Shown piece by piece: positions 1 through 8,976 of a stretch of 64,000 bases of DNA. The position numbers were made by a program, and so were the translations under genes. Every line of letters begins with the position of its first letter. The stretch's first letter is position 1. The notes under the pieces are model-generated. The model did no database searches. It saw nothing but the letters and a program-made list of their open reading frames with translations, and was not told the DNA's origin. The stretch lies in the NCBI RefSeq assembly GCF_039909015.1, contig NZ_CP150919.1:3572501-3636500 (forward strand). Direction: 5' to 3'. Source of the stretch: Pseudomonas grandcourensis (lineage in GTDB: Bacteria > Pseudomonadota > Gammaproteobacteria > Pseudomonadales > Pseudomonadaceae).

Positions 1-159
1 TTTTTCGACCTGGCGCTGGCCATCGCCGGCCCGTTGATGGGCGCAGTGGCGTTGAACCTGGGCTATGCGTGGATTTTCTTCAGTGCCGCGTTGTTGTCGG
101 TGACGGGCCTGGGGCTGACTTTATTGCTGGCACGTAAATCCGCGAGCGCAACGAATTAA
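1..159 (+). CDS. MFS transporter, C-terminal end (5' truncated)
   Basis: The window opens inside this reading frame, and the last 52 codons are visible before a TAA. The peptide holds two hydrophobic segments (about residues 3-20 and 24-45) separated by a Gly-Tyr-Ala turn and ends in a short basic, Ser/Ala-rich tail. A run reading FDLALAIAGPLMGAVA is typical of transmembrane helix 11 of drug/sugar efflux permeases of the major facilitator superfamily, which would place it in the inner membrane. The substrate cannot be judged from this fragment. The MFS assignment rests on the helix pattern alone. Confidence 0.6.
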   Translation, partial: FFDLALAIAGPLMGAVALNLGYAWIFFSAALLSVTGLGLTLLLARKSASATN

Positions 160-320
160 AGACACATCAAAAAGAAACAACAACCAATGCGTTTCAACTT
201 ACAACAAAGATTAAACACTCCGAACAGATTAATTCAAAGTGCTATCGTTGTTTAAATTATTGATAGAGGCAGAATCGCATGCGCTGAACTCACTTTAATT
301 ATAAAAGCAGGAGAACTAAC

Positions 321-578
321 ATGCGTCTATTACCGCTGCCCCTTCTCGTTCCGCCTCTGTTGATTTCCCTTTACTCCAACGCACATGCGCAAGAGTCAGT
401 ACAGCAAATCTGTCACAACGGTGTCTGCTATGACATCAGCGGCCCCGGCGATGAGTGCTGCCCGTTCAGTATCGAGCAACTGAAGAGCAACACTCAGCGT
501 CCGGAAAACCCGACAGAAGACCTTGCGAACAGTAAGGTATCACATTCAATTACAAACAAGACGACCACCCCGCTATAG
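321..578 (+). CDS. small secreted Cys-containing hypothetical protein
   Basis: This 85-residue protein is preceded by a good ribosome binding site (AGGAG, 8 bases before the ATG). Residues 1-23 form a signal peptide ending in AHA-Q, so the mature protein is about 62 residues and probably periplasmic or secreted. Four cysteines lie in a short stretch (CHNGVC, then a CC pair), which suggests two disulfides; the C-terminal half is polar and probably disordered. The upstream 160 bases are AT-rich compared with the neighbours and could hold a promoter, but I see no convincing -35/-10 pair. I do not recognise the family. Confidence 0.7.
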   Translation: MRLLPLPLLVPPLLISLYSNAHAQESVQQICHNGVCYDISGPGDECCPFSIEQLKSNTQRPENPTEDLANSKVSHSITNKTTTPL

Positions 579-614
579 GTTTGACCGTCCAAAAATCAGA
601 AGTCCTATCCATAT

Positions 615-641
615 AAAGTGCCTGCTGAGCGCAGGTACTTT
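615..641 (+). terminator. hairpin downstream of the small secreted protein gene
   Basis: AAAGTGCCTG and CAGGTACTTT form a 10-bp stem (one G-T pair) with a 7-base loop, 37 bases after the preceding stop codon. It lacks an immediate U-run, but T/A-rich sequence follows within 30 bases. It is a possible transcription end for the upstream gene. Confidence 0.4.
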
Positions 642-690
642 CCAGCTTTGAAAAAATCAGTCTCATTGTTTTTAAATCGGTTTTCGAACC

Positions 691-718
691 ATCTTCCCGA
701 ATTCAAACATGGGAAGAT
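691..718. repeat. 8-bp inverted repeat between convergent genes
   Basis: ATCTTCCC and GGGAAGAT are perfect inverted arms 12 bases apart, followed on the plus strand by ATTTTG. They lie between the ends of two convergent genes and could form a weak bidirectional terminator or an RNA 3'-end hairpin. Confidence 0.35.
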
Positions 719-763
719 ATTTTGCCGACAAGTCATTGAAAGCAGTGATCGCCGATCACAAGT

Positions 764-1801
764 TTACTGATCGGCAGTCTGCATCCCGGCCCGGGTCGCC
801 CTGCCCAGGGTGCGCGAGAAGAACCTTCCGGCTTCAGAGCTCAGATTGCGGTGTATGTCTTGCCGATCGACACCGTCGGCATCGGTGCACAGCGCCGGCA
901 TGATCACGATCTGCTCGTCATTGCACGGTGCCATGAAAACGAAGTGCCCTGCCCCGGCCAGTAGCTTGAAGTCAGGCGCTGTCGGCAGTTTGCGCGCCAG
1001 TGCCGCGGCGTTCTTGTCGACAGCCACCAGCTTGTCGCCATCACCGCTGTAAAGCAGCACCGGCACATGCACATCAGCCAGGGTGTGGCGGCCGAACTTC
1101 AGGCTCAACGGCGCCATCAGCATCAAGGCGTGGACGCGAGGATCGGCCACCGGCTGCAAGTCGTCGCGGTCGACAATCAATTCGCCCTGGGTGTTGCAGG
1201 CATCGCGGTCATCCGGGCGCTCCTGACAGTATCGGCGCAGGCGATCCAGGTCCGGGGTCGCACCGGACAGAATCAATGCGGTCTCGCCACCGGCCGAATA
1301 GCCAATGACCCCCACCTGGTCGGCATTGACGAACGGCGACAGCATACGGTCGCCCAAGGTCGCGGTAATGGCTTCGGAAATCTGGATCGGCCGGCCGTAC
1401 AGGTTACTCAAAGTACCGAGTCGGCTGTGGTCCCTGGAGTTGTCACCGGGGTGAATCACCGCCACCACGACAAAGCCTTTGCGCGCCAGTGACGTGGCAA
1501 GGTCGTGCAGGGCCAGGGGGGTGCCGGTGTTGCCGTGGGACAGCATCAGCATCGGGAACCGGCCGATGGCGACCTTGATGTCCTCCCCGGCTTCGACGGT
1601 GTAACCCTCGAGCTTGCTGGTGTGCTCCCGATCACTGGAAGGATAGAAGGCGATGGCGCGCATCGGCTGCAGGTCCAGCGGGTCGAGAAAAGTCATCTCA
1701 TGGAAGCCGACGCTCCAGTGAGGATGCGGCGCAGGCGCGGCGTGCACTGTATTCAGGCTGCAGAGCAGGCAAATCAGTAAAGTTGCACAAAGACGCACCA
1801 T
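764..1801 (-). CDS. secreted alpha/beta hydrolase (dienelactone hydrolase/PAF-acetylhydrolase-like)
   Basis: The 345-residue protein starts at the ATG at 1801; upstream codons in frame lack a signal and an AAGGTGGG site precedes this start. Residues 1-20 are a signal peptide ending VHA-A, so it acts outside the inner membrane. The hydrolase fold shows the oxyanion-side motif SHGNTGT, the nucleophile elbow GYSAGG, an acid in SGDGDK and a histidine in GAGHF, which together make a Ser-Asp-His triad. The substrate is not evident; relatives hydrolyse short-chain esters or phospholipid acetyl groups. It stands alone and is convergent with the small secreted gene upstream in the window. Confidence 0.85.
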   Translation of the reverse strand: MVRLCATLLICLLCSLNTVHAAPAPHPHWSVGFHEMTFLDPLDLQPMRAIAFYPSSDREHTSKLEGYTVEAGEDIKVAIGRFPMLMLSHGNTGTPLALHDLATSLARKGFVVVAVIHPGDNSRDHSRLGTLSNLYGRPIQISEAITATLGDRMLSPFVNADQVGVIGYSAGGETALILSGATPDLDRLRRYCQERPDDRDACNTQGELIVDRDDLQPVADPRVHALMLMAPLSLKFGRHTLADVHVPVLLYSGDGDKLVAVDKNAAALARKLPTAPDFKLLAGAGHFVFMAPCNDEQIVIMPALCTDADGVDRQDIHRNLSSEAGRFFSRTLGRATRAGMQTADQ

Positions 1802-1883
1802 GGGATGCCCCACCTTGTTACCGGACTTGAGACGTACACCCTGGACTGCATAAGTCGGGCCACAATCTGAAACGACCAGAAAC

Positions 1884-1931
1884 AAAAAACTCCGTAGCTG
1901 GTACTTGCGTAACCAGAATACAGAGTTTTTT
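1884..1931 (-). terminator. terminator after azoR
   Basis: AAAAAACTC and GAGTTTTTT form the outer stem and CTGGT/ACCAG an inner stem. Read on the minus strand the structure ends in a run of six T residues, 39 bases after the azoR stop codon. It separates azoR from the hydrolase gene that follows on the same strand. Confidence 0.75.
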
Positions 1932-1969
1932 GGGCTTTACCTGAACGGTTGCTTACTTTTACGCAAGCC

Positions 1970-2581
1970 TTACGCAGCGGCGAACAACTGCTCGCTGATT
2001 TGTGCGTGGGCAGCACTCATGGCCTTGTTGCGCACGTCGTCACCGTAAGCCAGGCCTTCAGCGCGGACGATTTCGATGTCGGTGATGCCGATAAAACCGA
2101 ACAGCAACTTCAAATACTCTTCGTGGGCAACACCGGTTGCCTGACCGGCGTGCATGCCGCCGGAGGTCGAAACGATCACGACTTTCTTGCCACCGCACAG
2201 GCCTTCAGGGCCGGCTTCGGTGTAACGGAAGGTCTGGCCGGCCACCGCGATGCGGTCGATCCAGGCTTTGAGTTGAGTCGGGATGGTGAAGTTGTACATC
2301 GGTGCGGCAATCACTACGGCATCGGCAGCCAGGAATTCGGCCAGGGTCGAGGCGCTCAGTTCGGCTTCGTGCTGTTGTGCGGCGTTGCGCAGTTCAGCGG
2401 TGGTGCCGGCGGCGACCAGGGTGGTAGCGGAGAAGTGGCTGATGGCGTCGGCGGCGAGGTCGCGGTAGGTCACCACGGCGGTTGGCTCGGCGGCTTGCCA
2501 GGCTTTGACGACTTCACCGCTCAACTGACGGGAAGCCGAGTTGTCGCCCAGGATGCTCGAATCGATATGCAGCAGTTTCAT
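1970..2581 (-). CDS. azoR: FMN-dependent NADH-azoreductase
   Basis: The 203-residue flavodoxin-like protein matches the AzoR/NQO-type quinone reductase family in length and motifs. The start at 2581 ([12 protein letters not shown]) follows GGAG by 8 bases, and the longer frame upstream is not family-like. The N-terminal SSxxxxxSxSR motif binds the FMN phosphate, [16 protein letters not shown] is the conserved flavin/dimer segment, and STSGG is the second FMN loop. Family members reduce quinones and azo bonds with NAD(P)H and act in thiol or quinone stress. The LysR gene is divergent across 131 bases and is the likely regulator. Confidence 0.92.
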   Translation of the reverse strand: MKLLHIDSSILGDNSASRQLSGEVVKAWQAAEPTAVVTYRDLAADAISHFSATTLVAAGTTAELRNAAQQHEAELSASTLAEFLAADAVVIAAPMYNFTIPTQLKAWIDRIAVAGQTFRYTEAGPEGLCGGKKVVIVSTSGGMHAGQATGVAHEEYLKLLFGFIGITDIEIVRAEGLAYGDDVRNKAMSAAHAQISEQLFAAA

Positions 2582-2712
2582 GTGGGATCTCCAAGTGAGG
2601 ATCGCCCACAAGGGCGATCTGATGGGACTAATCCTACACACGAAACCAATAGCTGATTAGACAGTAACAATGCGATAGTTCGTCCCACAGATAGAACAAT
2701 CGGACTCACATC

Positions 2713-3621
2713 ATGCAAGACCTCAACGACCTGTATTACTTCGCCAAAGTCGTGGAAGCCGGGGGATTCGCGGCAGCCGGGCGTTTGCTGGGCATTCCCA
2801 AGTCCCGATTGTCACGGCGCATCGCCGAGCTGGAAGAACGCCTTGGCGCACGATTGCTGCAACGCACCACCCGACAGCTGAAGCTGACTGCCGTCGGCGA
2901 ACGTTACCTCAGGCACTGCCAGGCGATGCTACTGGAGGCGGAAATGGCCGACGAGGCCGTGGCCAGCATGTCCAGCGAGCCCCGCGGGCGTTTACGAGTG
3001 TCCTGCCCGGTCGGGCTGGCCCACGAAATATTGCCGGGGGTGATCAGCGACTTTCTGGAACGCTTTCCGCAGGTCCAGCTGGAGGTGATGTTGCTCAACC
3101 GGCGGGTCGACCTGGTGAACGAAGGCATTGACGTGGCCCTGCGGGTACGGGAACTCGGCGACGAAGACCCGCTGCTGGTCACCCGCCGCCTGCGTCAGGC
3201 GCAGATGCTGATGGTCGCCAGTCCAGGCTTCCTCGTTGGCCGTGAGATCAACCATCCCGAGGACCTGAAAAGCCTGCCGGTGCTCGGCGCCCTGGAAGCC
3301 GACCGCATGGTGCACATCCGCATGCTGGATCAAAAAGGCAAAAGTTGTGAACTCGCGCTCGAAGCCCGGCTGGGCATCGATGACTTTATCGTGCGCAAGG
3401 CCAGCACCCTCTCGGGTCTCGGCTTTACGATGCTGCCCATGATGTATTGCGAACAGGAACTGGATAACGGCTCACTGGTGCAGTTGTTGCCCGACTGGTC
3501 GTTGCCCGGTGGCTGGCTGCAAGCGGTCTATCCTCATCGACGCGGAGTGATGCCGGCGGTACGTGCCTGGATTGATCATCTGGTCGAGTCATTCAATGCC
3601 TGTGGAGAACGAGTGTTATGA
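2713..3621 (+). CDS. LysR-family transcriptional regulator (probable azoR regulator)
   Basis: The protein has 302 residues, normal for the family. Residues 1-60 hold the winged helix-turn-helix (FAAAGRLLGIPKSRLSRRIAELEERLG), followed by the linker helix and a LysR_substrate domain of the CrgA/PtrR type from about residue 88. Divergence from azoR over a short intergenic region suggests that it controls azoR, as is usual for LysR pairs; the inducer is unknown but could be a quinone. Its stop codon overlaps the start of the next gene (ATGA), so the two are translationally coupled. Confidence 0.9.
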   Translation: MQDLNDLYYFAKVVEAGGFAAAGRLLGIPKSRLSRRIAELEERLGARLLQRTTRQLKLTAVGERYLRHCQAMLLEAEMADEAVASMSSEPRGRLRVSCPVGLAHEILPGVISDFLERFPQVQLEVMLLNRRVDLVNEGIDVALRVRELGDEDPLLVTRRLRQAQMLMVASPGFLVGREINHPEDLKSLPVLGALEADRMVHIRMLDQKGKSCELALEARLGIDDFIVRKASTLSGLGFTMLPMMYCEQELDNGSLVQLLPDWSLPGGWLQAVYPHRRGVMPAVRAWIDHLVESFNACGERVL

Positions 3622-3977
3622 AAGCCGGACGGATGAGCGAAGAGGATGTCGCGAAATTCTGCCTTACCCTGCCCGGAGCGCGGGAAGACTATAAATGGGG
3701 AGGCGTGCGGGTATTTTCGATTGCCGGGAACAAGATGTTCGCCTTGCAGGGCCTGCGGGGTGATTCCCTGGCCTTCAAGGTCGACAAGGATCTGTTTCTC
3801 GGTCATTGCGACCGCCCGGGGATTCATCCGGCGCCTTATCTGGCGCGCGCCCAGTGGATCATCATGGAAACGCCCTACCCGCTCGGCAGCGAAGAACTAC
3901 AGGGATTGCTGCGCCGTTCCCACCAATTGGTGGTCAGCAGACTGCCAAAGCGCACTCAAGTCGGATTGTTGCTTTAG
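3618..3977 (+). CDS. MmcQ/YjbR family protein
   Basis: The 119-residue protein shows the YjbR/MmcQ (CyaY-like fold) signature: an N-terminal FCLTLPGAREDYKWGGVRVFSIAGNK-type strand pattern, then FKVD and a C-terminal helix carrying the paired Ser/Leu segment. The family is described as double-wing DNA-binding-like, but its function is unsettled. The gene starts inside the stop codon of the LysR gene and is therefore probably cotranscribed with it. It converges on the DUF1294 gene with only 11 bases between them. Confidence 0.85.
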   Translation: MKAGRMSEEDVAKFCLTLPGAREDYKWGGVRVFSIAGNKMFALQGLRGDSLAFKVDKDLFLGHCDRPGIHPAPYLARAQWIIMETPYPLGSEELQGLLRRSHQLVVSRLPKRTQVGLLL

Positions 3978-3988
3978 GGCGTTCTTTA

Positions 3989-4417
3989 TCAGAACAAGGC
4001 GAACAGGTGTGCGCCGAGGAACAGGTGATCGATCCAGAACACCTGGTGCATGAGCACGATGATCCAGAACACCAACTGGTACGAGACTTTGCGGGTTTTG
4101 TGCCGAAACGCTTGCTGGGCCAGCAAGGCACCAGGCCAGCCACCGGCGAACTCCAGCGCATGCAGGACATTCTCCGGCGTCCGCCATTGCTCGGCGCGGG
4201 CCTTGCGCTTGTCGCTCCAGTACAGAAAAAACGTCACGACGCTGCCGATGCCGTAGGCCGCCAGGGGAATCAACGACACCCCGTGCAGCCATGACGACAC
4301 CGAACCCGACAGCGGCAACGCGCACAGGATTGCGAACACCAGCCACTTCAGCCGAGGATGGCGGATCTGTCCCCCGGGCTGGCGCCCGGGGTTATTGCGC
4401 GAGCTTGAGTCACTCAC
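3989..4417 (-). CDS. DUF1294 inner-membrane protein
   Basis: This 142-residue protein has about four hydrophobic segments (residues 25-42, 48-66, 90-105, 118-138). The DUF1294 signature is visible: [20 protein letters not shown], then [18 protein letters not shown] and [11 protein letters not shown]. Some relatives carry an N-terminal cold-shock domain; here a short polar leader takes its place. The start is GTG, and its first bases overlap the uppP stop (GTGA), so translation is probably coupled to uppP. The function of the domain is not known. Confidence 0.85.
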   Translation of the reverse strand: MSDSSSRNNPGRQPGGQIRHPRLKWLVFAILCALPLSGSVSSWLHGVSLIPLAAYGIGSVVTFFLYWSDKRKARAEQWRTPENVLHALEFAGGWPGALLAQQAFRHKTRKVSYQLVFWIIVLMHQVFWIDHLFLGAHLFALF

Positions 4418-5244
4418 GGCTTGGCCGCGCTCCAGTCGACCCAGCCGAATTGCCAGGTCGCCAGGATGATCAGGCCGAACACAATGCGATACCAGGCAAA
4501 CGCCGCATAGCTGTGGTTGGCGATGAACTTGAGCAGCCCACGGACCGCGATCATCGCGAAGACGAACGCTGTGATGAAGCCGATCGCGAACACCGGGAAA
4601 TCCGCCGGGACAAACAGGTGGCGGTATTTATAGCCCGAGTACACCGCCGCGCCGACCATGGTCGGCATCGCCAGGAAGAACGAAAATTCGGTAGCGGTCT
4701 TGCGCGACAGGCCGAACAGTAACCCGCCGATAATCGTCGAGCCCGAACGCGAAGTGCCCGGAATCATCGCCAGGCACTGGGCGAAGCCGACTTTCAGGGC
4801 ATCTTTCCAAGTGATGTCATCCACCGTTTCGGCGTGAACTTCATGCTGCCGGCGCTCGGCCCACAACATGATGAACCCGCCCACGACCAGCGCCGTTGCC
4901 ACGGTGATCGGATTGAACAGGTACTTGTGGATCAGGTCGGCGAAGATCACGCCCAACACCACGGCCGGCAAGAACGCGATCAACAGGTTCGCGGTAAACC
5001 GCCGAGCGCCCGGCTGGGTCGGCAGGCCGATGACCACGTCGAAGATCTTGCGTCGAAACTCCCATACCACCGCCAGGATGGCACCCAACTGGATAATGAT
5101 GTTGAACGCCATCGCCCGCTCGCCCCCGAAGTCGAGCAGGTCGGCCACGATGATCTGGTGGCCGGTACTGGAAATGGGCAGGAACTCGGTCAGTCCTTCT
5201 ACAACCCCAAGAATCAATGCCTGAAAGGCGGTCCAAAGATCCAT
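4414..5244 (-). CDS. uppP: undecaprenyl-diphosphatase UppP (BacA)
   Basis: The 276-residue integral membrane protein has about eight hydrophobic helices. Both family motifs are present: [14 protein letters not shown] near residue 17 and GTSRSGST near residue 170, which carry the catalytic glutamates, serine and arginine. The enzyme dephosphorylates undecaprenyl pyrophosphate to recycle the lipid carrier for peptidoglycan and other envelope polymers, and can confer bacitracin resistance. I chose the ATG at 5244, six bases after a GGGGG stretch; an in-frame TTG lies just before it. It shares a 4-base overlap with the DUF1294 gene downstream. Confidence 0.95.
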   Translation of the reverse strand: MDLWTAFQALILGVVEGLTEFLPISSTGHQIIVADLLDFGGERAMAFNIIIQLGAILAVVWEFRRKIFDVVIGLPTQPGARRFTANLLIAFLPAVVLGVIFADLIHKYLFNPITVATALVVGGFIMLWAERRQHEVHAETVDDITWKDALKVGFAQCLAMIPGTSRSGSTIIGGLLFGLSRKTATEFSFFLAMPTMVGAAVYSGYKYRHLFVPADFPVFAIGFITAFVFAMIAVRGLLKFIANHSYAAFAWYRIVFGLIILATWQFGWVDWSAAKP

Positions 5245-5538
5245 CAATCCCCCAAAAGGCTATGCGCGCCGGCATGCCCCGTCAGTATTTTTCAAAAGCT
5301 TGAATTGCGATCAGCGTAGCTGATTCCCCGCGCATCAAGGATCACCACAGAACCGTCAAAATCCTGTGAAAAAACAATCCTGATCCGGGTTTATCCGTGC
5401 GGGGCCGAAATCCTATCAGACAAGTCCGGTTGGCGCTGCCGCGTTTCGCGCGCCAATGAAGCACAGCCTGCTCCACGGGATTCCCGACGCCAATCCGGTT
5501 ACAATCCGCCCCCTTTTCGCTTTTCCCAAGGAGCCTCC

Positions 5539-6102
5539 ATGTCCGGGCTTGAACTGTTTGCCGCCGCCCTCGGTGTCATTGCCGTCTGGCTGACGGTCAA
5601 ACAGAACCCCTGGTGCTGGCCCATCGGCCTGGTCATGGTGCTGCTCTATAGCTGGATCTTTTTTGAGGTGAAGCTGTATTCGGACATGTTGCTGCAAGTT
5701 GTCTATGCCGCCTTGCAGCTTTACGGCTGGTGGCAGTGGACGCGTGTTGGCGAAACGACCCATGGCCGCGATGTCAGTCGGCTCGATACCCGCTCCATGG
5801 CGTTGAGCCTCGCCATTGGCGCACTCGGCAGTCTGTTGCTGGGGGCGGCCATGGCCCACTGGACCGACGCGGCACAACCCTGGCTCGATGCAGCGCTCAC
5901 CGGATTCAGCCTGGTGGCGCAGGTCTGGATGGCGCAAAAGCGTCTTCAGTGCTGGCCGCTGTGGATCGCGCTCGATATCATTTTCGTCGGGTTGTTCATC
6001 TATAAAGGCCTGTACCTGACCGCCACCCTGTACGGGTTGTTCACCGTTATTGCCGTGCTCGGCTGGCGTGAATGGCGCACCGATCCGGCGTTGCGCGCAT
6101 GA
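5539..6102 (+). CDS. pnuC: PnuC-type nicotinamide riboside transporter
   Basis: The 187-residue membrane protein has seven hydrophobic segments and the PnuC features KQNPWCWPIG near residue 22, YAALQLYGWWQW near residue 58 and the C-terminal GLYLTATLYGLFTVIAVLGW. PnuC proteins carry out facilitated diffusion of nicotinamide riboside, which is trapped by phosphorylation; PnuT variants carry thiamine. The start follows AAGGAG by 6 bases. The next gene, a NadR-type kinase, begins inside the pnuC stop codon (ATGA), which supports nicotinamide riboside over thiamine as the cargo. I saw no TPP or NAD riboswitch motif in the 290-base upstream region. Confidence 0.88.
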   Translation: MSGLELFAAALGVIAVWLTVKQNPWCWPIGLVMVLLYSWIFFEVKLYSDMLLQVVYAALQLYGWWQWTRVGETTHGRDVSRLDTRSMALSLAIGALGSLLLGAAMAHWTDAAQPWLDAALTGFSLVAQVWMAQKRLQCWPLWIALDIIFVGLFIYKGLYLTATLYGLFTVIAVLGWREWRTDPALRA

Positions 6103-6623
6103 AAATCCTGGTACTCACAGGCCCTGAATCCAGCGGTAAAAGCTGGCTGGCGGCCGAGCTGCAACAGCGTTTCGGCGGGGTTCTGGTCGAAGAATATGTA
6201 CGCTGGTTCATCGAGCAGAATCCGCGGGACACCACCTTGGCCGACATTCCGGACATCGCCCGCGGTCAATTGGCATGGGAGGACGAAGCACGGGCGCAAC
6301 GACCGTCTTTGCTCATCCTCGACACACACCTGCTGAGCAATATCCTCTGGAGCCAAACCCTGTTTGGCGACTGCCCCGCCTGGATCGAACAAGCGCTACT
6401 GGCCCGGCACTACGATCTACACTTACTGCTGTCGCCCGAAGACGTCGAATGGACGGATGACGGCCAGCGTTGCCAGCCCCGATTGAGCGAGCGCCAGGCA
6501 TTTTTCGACCAGACCCTGGCCTGGCTGGAGCGCCACGCACAACCGGTTCAAGTACTGCACGGAGATTGGGCCGAACGCCGATTCCAGGCACTGGACGCCG
6601 TGACTCGATTGCTCGGTGCCTGA
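6099..6623 (+). CDS. NadR-like nicotinamide riboside kinase / AAA ATPase
   Basis: The 174-residue P-loop protein begins MKILVLTGPESSGKSWLA, a Walker A at residues 8-15, then EEYVRWFIEQ and DTHLLSN, matching the ribosylnicotinamide kinase domain of NadR without its repressor or adenylyltransferase parts. It would phosphorylate imported nicotinamide riboside to NMN, pulling substrate through PnuC. The start codon overlaps the pnuC stop, so the two genes form a tight two-gene salvage operon. The exact nucleoside specificity is inferred from the family and the neighbour. Confidence 0.85.
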   Translation: MKILVLTGPESSGKSWLAAELQQRFGGVLVEEYVRWFIEQNPRDTTLADIPDIARGQLAWEDEARAQRPSLLILDTHLLSNILWSQTLFGDCPAWIEQALLARHYDLHLLLSPEDVEWTDDGQRCQPRLSERQAFFDQTLAWLERHAQPVQVLHGDWAERRFQALDAVTRLLGA

Positions 6624-6977
6624 CCGGCCTTTGGGGCAATTTCCCCACCTTCCCCCCTACCCCGAGGGAAAAGTGTCCGGTCCTGAAACACTCTCCCTGC
6701 CTTAAACCGCCCATTTCAGCGCCCCTCACCGTTTGATCATCGGATTGTTAAGGCATTGATACAACATCGCTGAAACCCTCGTTCCAGAGCGCTTTATCCG
6801 CATTTACGGTCTGCCTGCGCAGGGTTTCGTCTCACTTTTGAAACATTCTCGGCAAAGGGAATCCGGCCAGCATTCATAAGCCATTGAATTTACTAGACAT
6901 TCAAAAACCGGCACAGCTTTCGCTCTCACCTTCATAAAGCCGACAAGGGTCAGCCCACATGAGAAGGTAACACCGTC
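6624..6977. other. 354-base intergenic region upstream of the fap operon
   Basis: No coding sequence is apparent. A short hairpin (TGGGG/CCCCA, 6632-6647) just after the kinase gene may mark its transcription end but lacks a U-run. The remainder, richer in A and T towards 6890-6960, must contain the fap promoter and leader. I could not identify a confident sigma-70 or sigma-54 (GG-N10-GC) promoter by eye. Confidence 0.6.
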
Positions 6978-7415
6978 GTGGGGATACTCAATAAACATGC
7001 CTTGACGTGCCTGCTGCTGATCGCGAGCGCTGCAGGCATGGTTTTCAGTTACGACGCTCTTGCCGAAGGCAACGGCGTCATCGTGCTTGATCGCTCCATT
7101 CACCCTACCCCAATCGGTCGCAGCGGCGGCAGAGATCCTAACCCCAACACCCTCAATACCAACCCATCGGCCCGCGTCATCGGCGAACTCAGCGACGCCG
7201 ACATCGCCGGGGTCACCACCGGAACGGCCCTTAGCCACAGCAACGGGCAAAGCCTGGGTGGCCTGCAAGGCCTCAACGCCGTCACCAACCCCAACGGTAT
7301 GCCCGGCATGTCCGTCGGCCACGGTGGTGGCAGTGGCAGCGCGATTTCCGGAACCATCAACCGCGCCATGAGCAGCGGCCTCGGCTCATTGGGCAAAATG
7401 GCGGGAGGTCAATGA
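6978..7415 (+). CDS. fapA: functional amyloid protein FapA
   Basis: First gene of a six-gene fap operon. The 145-residue product has a GTG start with AAGG about 10 bases upstream, a signal peptide (about residues 1-29, ending ALA-E) and a low-complexity Gly/Ser/Asn-rich mature part with repeated GG and NP turns (GHGGGSGSAISG near the end). In studied strains FapA is periplasmic, affects the ratio of FapB to FapC in the fibre and behaves like a chaperone. It is recognised mainly by its position and composition, because FapA sequences are poorly conserved. One base separates its stop from the fapB start. Confidence 0.85.
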   Translation: MGILNKHALTCLLLIASAAGMVFSYDALAEGNGVIVLDRSIHPTPIGRSGGRDPNPNTLNTNPSARVIGELSDADIAGVTTGTALSHSNGQSLGGLQGLNAVTNPNGMPGMSVGHGGGSGSAISGTINRAMSSGLGSLGKMAGGQ

Positions 7416-7416
7416 G

Positions 7417-7995
7417 ATGAGTCGATCCCTGCTGTTACTAGCCCTGCTCGGCTGCACCGGCGTGATGGCCGATTCGGGCGTCAGTTCGGTGAACACCGCC
7501 ACCCTCCAGGATTCCGGTACTCAATACCGCGGCAACTTCAACATCAACCAGGCGGCTGGCGATCAACACCAGCAGGCCAACGTCCGCGCGATCGCCATTG
7601 ACACCCAGGCCGGTGCGATCACCAGCGTCCAGCAGAAAATCACCACGCCTGCCAATCCGTCGATGGACGCGACGGCCACTATCGGCGGCGGCGCCTTCAG
7701 TAATGGCAACGGCGTACTGGGCGTCAACCAGGGCGCCGGGGCGAACAACCAGATGGCCAACGCCATGCGCGTCAGCATCAGCGCTGCACCGCAAGCCATC
7801 GACGATAGTGCCCTGTCTCAACAGAACGTGGCGTTGTTACCGAACTCGGGAGCAACTGGCACCCCAAATGGCAGTCGCCAGGTCGTGACAAGCGATCAGG
7901 CCTTCACCGGCAGCCTGGGCGTGATCCAAGTGAACCAGAGTGCCGGGGTGGGGAACCGAATGGCTAACACCCTTAGCATCCGGGTCGCTGACTGA
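7417..7995 (+). CDS. fapB: functional amyloid nucleator FapB
   Basis: The 192-residue product has a signal peptide (residues 1-18, VMA-D) followed by three imperfect repeats. Each contains the core pattern hxxNQxAGxxNxxAN: about residues 40-55 (NINQAAGDQHQQAN), 103-118 (GVNQGAGANNQMAN) and 169-184 (QVNQSAGVGNRMAN), where the asparagines and glutamines would stack in a cross-beta core. FapB is a minor fibre component thought to nucleate FapC polymerisation on the cell surface. No CxxC motif is present. GGGAGG precedes the ATG, so strong translation is likely. Confidence 0.92.
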   Translation: MSRSLLLLALLGCTGVMADSGVSSVNTATLQDSGTQYRGNFNINQAAGDQHQQANVRAIAIDTQAGAITSVQQKITTPANPSMDATATIGGGAFSNGNGVLGVNQGAGANNQMANAMRVSISAAPQAIDDSALSQQNVALLPNSGATGTPNGSRQVVTSDQAFTGSLGVIQVNQSAGVGNRMANTLSIRVAD

Positions 7996-8059
7996 CCCCG
8001 ATACAGTGCGATCAGGGAAGTCCCAACACTTGATCAACCAATGAGCACGGAGAAACACC

Positions 8060-8914
8060 ATGAACCCGACAACTGCTCTCAAACCACTGGCTTTCGCTCT
8101 GGCAGCAGTGATGGCATTCGCGGCACAAGCAGCCGGTCTGGATGATCACGGGCAGGGCAGCGGCCAGGACAATGGACAAGGCAACAACCATCAGCCCAAA
8201 GGCCCGACGCTGGAGCAAATCATGCAGATAACAGCAGGTGCCGGGGCCGCCGTGCTGGACTCGCAGAAAAGCAAAGGCAGCAGCGCATTGAATCGGGACA
8301 CCATGAACGACGCCAGAATCGACAACTCCCTCAACAACTCAAACGGCAACATGGGCGCCAACGTTGCAGCCGGTAACGGCAACCAGCAAGACAACGCCGC
8401 CGCCCTTGCCACGGCTGACGAAAGCTTCATCTTCGGCACTGCGGTCGCCGTCTCCAGCGCGACTCAGAAGAGCAACGGCAACACCGCCAGGAACTACTCA
8501 AACACCAACAACACAACGCTCAATAACGCAGGCAACAGCGGTTCCGGCAACATCGGCATCAACCTGACCACCGGCGACTTCAACCAACAGAAAAACAACC
8601 TGGCGATTGCCGTTTCAGGCGGTCGTGTAGCAGTAGCGGCGGCGGCAGCCAACCAAAGCACGTCCGGGCTGAACGTCGCCAACAACGCCCAAACGACAGA
8701 TTTCGTAGCCGTGGGTGTATTGGGTCTGTCTGGCGTAACCACTCAACAAGTGATAACGCCAGAGGGCTGGAAACCCCCTGTCACCAACAATGCTTCGATA
8801 ACGGGTTCGATGAACAGCTTCTCCGGCAACGGCGGAGCCAACGTATCGTCTGGTGTGGGCAACCAGCAAAGCAACTCGCTGTCCATCGCCGCGGGCTGCA
8901 AGTCTTGTCAGTAA
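8060..8914 (+). CDS. fapC: major functional amyloid subunit FapC
   Basis: The 284-residue product carries a signal peptide (about residues 1-25), a polar Gly/Asn/Gln linker and three amyloid repeats at about residues 85-118, 150-186 and 244-278, each with the core G-N-hG-N-h-xxG-xxNQQxN. The linkers between repeats differ in length (about 30 and 57 residues) as in other FapC proteins. It ends in a CKSC motif (residues 280-283); a C-terminal CxxC is a known FapC feature that may control polymerisation through redox state. FapC forms the bulk of biofilm amyloid fibres outside the cell. A perfect 13-bp hairpin follows the stop codon. Confidence 0.95.
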   Translation: MNPTTALKPLAFALAAVMAFAAQAAGLDDHGQGSGQDNGQGNNHQPKGPTLEQIMQITAGAGAAVLDSQKSKGSSALNRDTMNDARIDNSLNNSNGNMGANVAAGNGNQQDNAAALATADESFIFGTAVAVSSATQKSNGNTARNYSNTNNTTLNNAGNSGSGNIGINLTTGDFNQQKNNLAIAVSGGRVAVAAAAANQSTSGLNVANNAQTTDFVAVGVLGLSGVTTQQVITPEGWKPPVTNNASITGSMNSFSGNGGANVSSGVGNQQSNSLSIAAGCKSCQ

Positions 8915-8921
8915 TCGCGAT

Positions 8922-8957
8922 TGCAATGAAAGCCCCGGCGACGAGGCTTTCATTGCA
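8922..8957 (+). promoter_or_regulatory. intercistronic hairpin between fapC and fapD
   Basis: TGCAATGAAAGCC and GGCTTTCATTGCA are perfect 13-bp inverted arms around a 10-base loop, starting 8 bases after the fapC stop. No U-run follows, so it is not a classic terminator. It ends 19 bases before the fapD start and does not enclose its ribosome binding site (AAGG). Its position suits an mRNA 3'-end stabiliser that raises fapC dosage over fapDEF, or a partial attenuator. Confidence 0.7.
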
Positions 8958-8976
8958 GTCCCAAGGCGTATCGATC

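Noticed and set aside
5248..5538. Possible TPP or NAD riboswitch before pnuC
   Set aside because: I looked for the CTGAGA and ACC(T)GA thiamine-box motifs and found neither in the expected order; no other conserved riboswitch core is evident.
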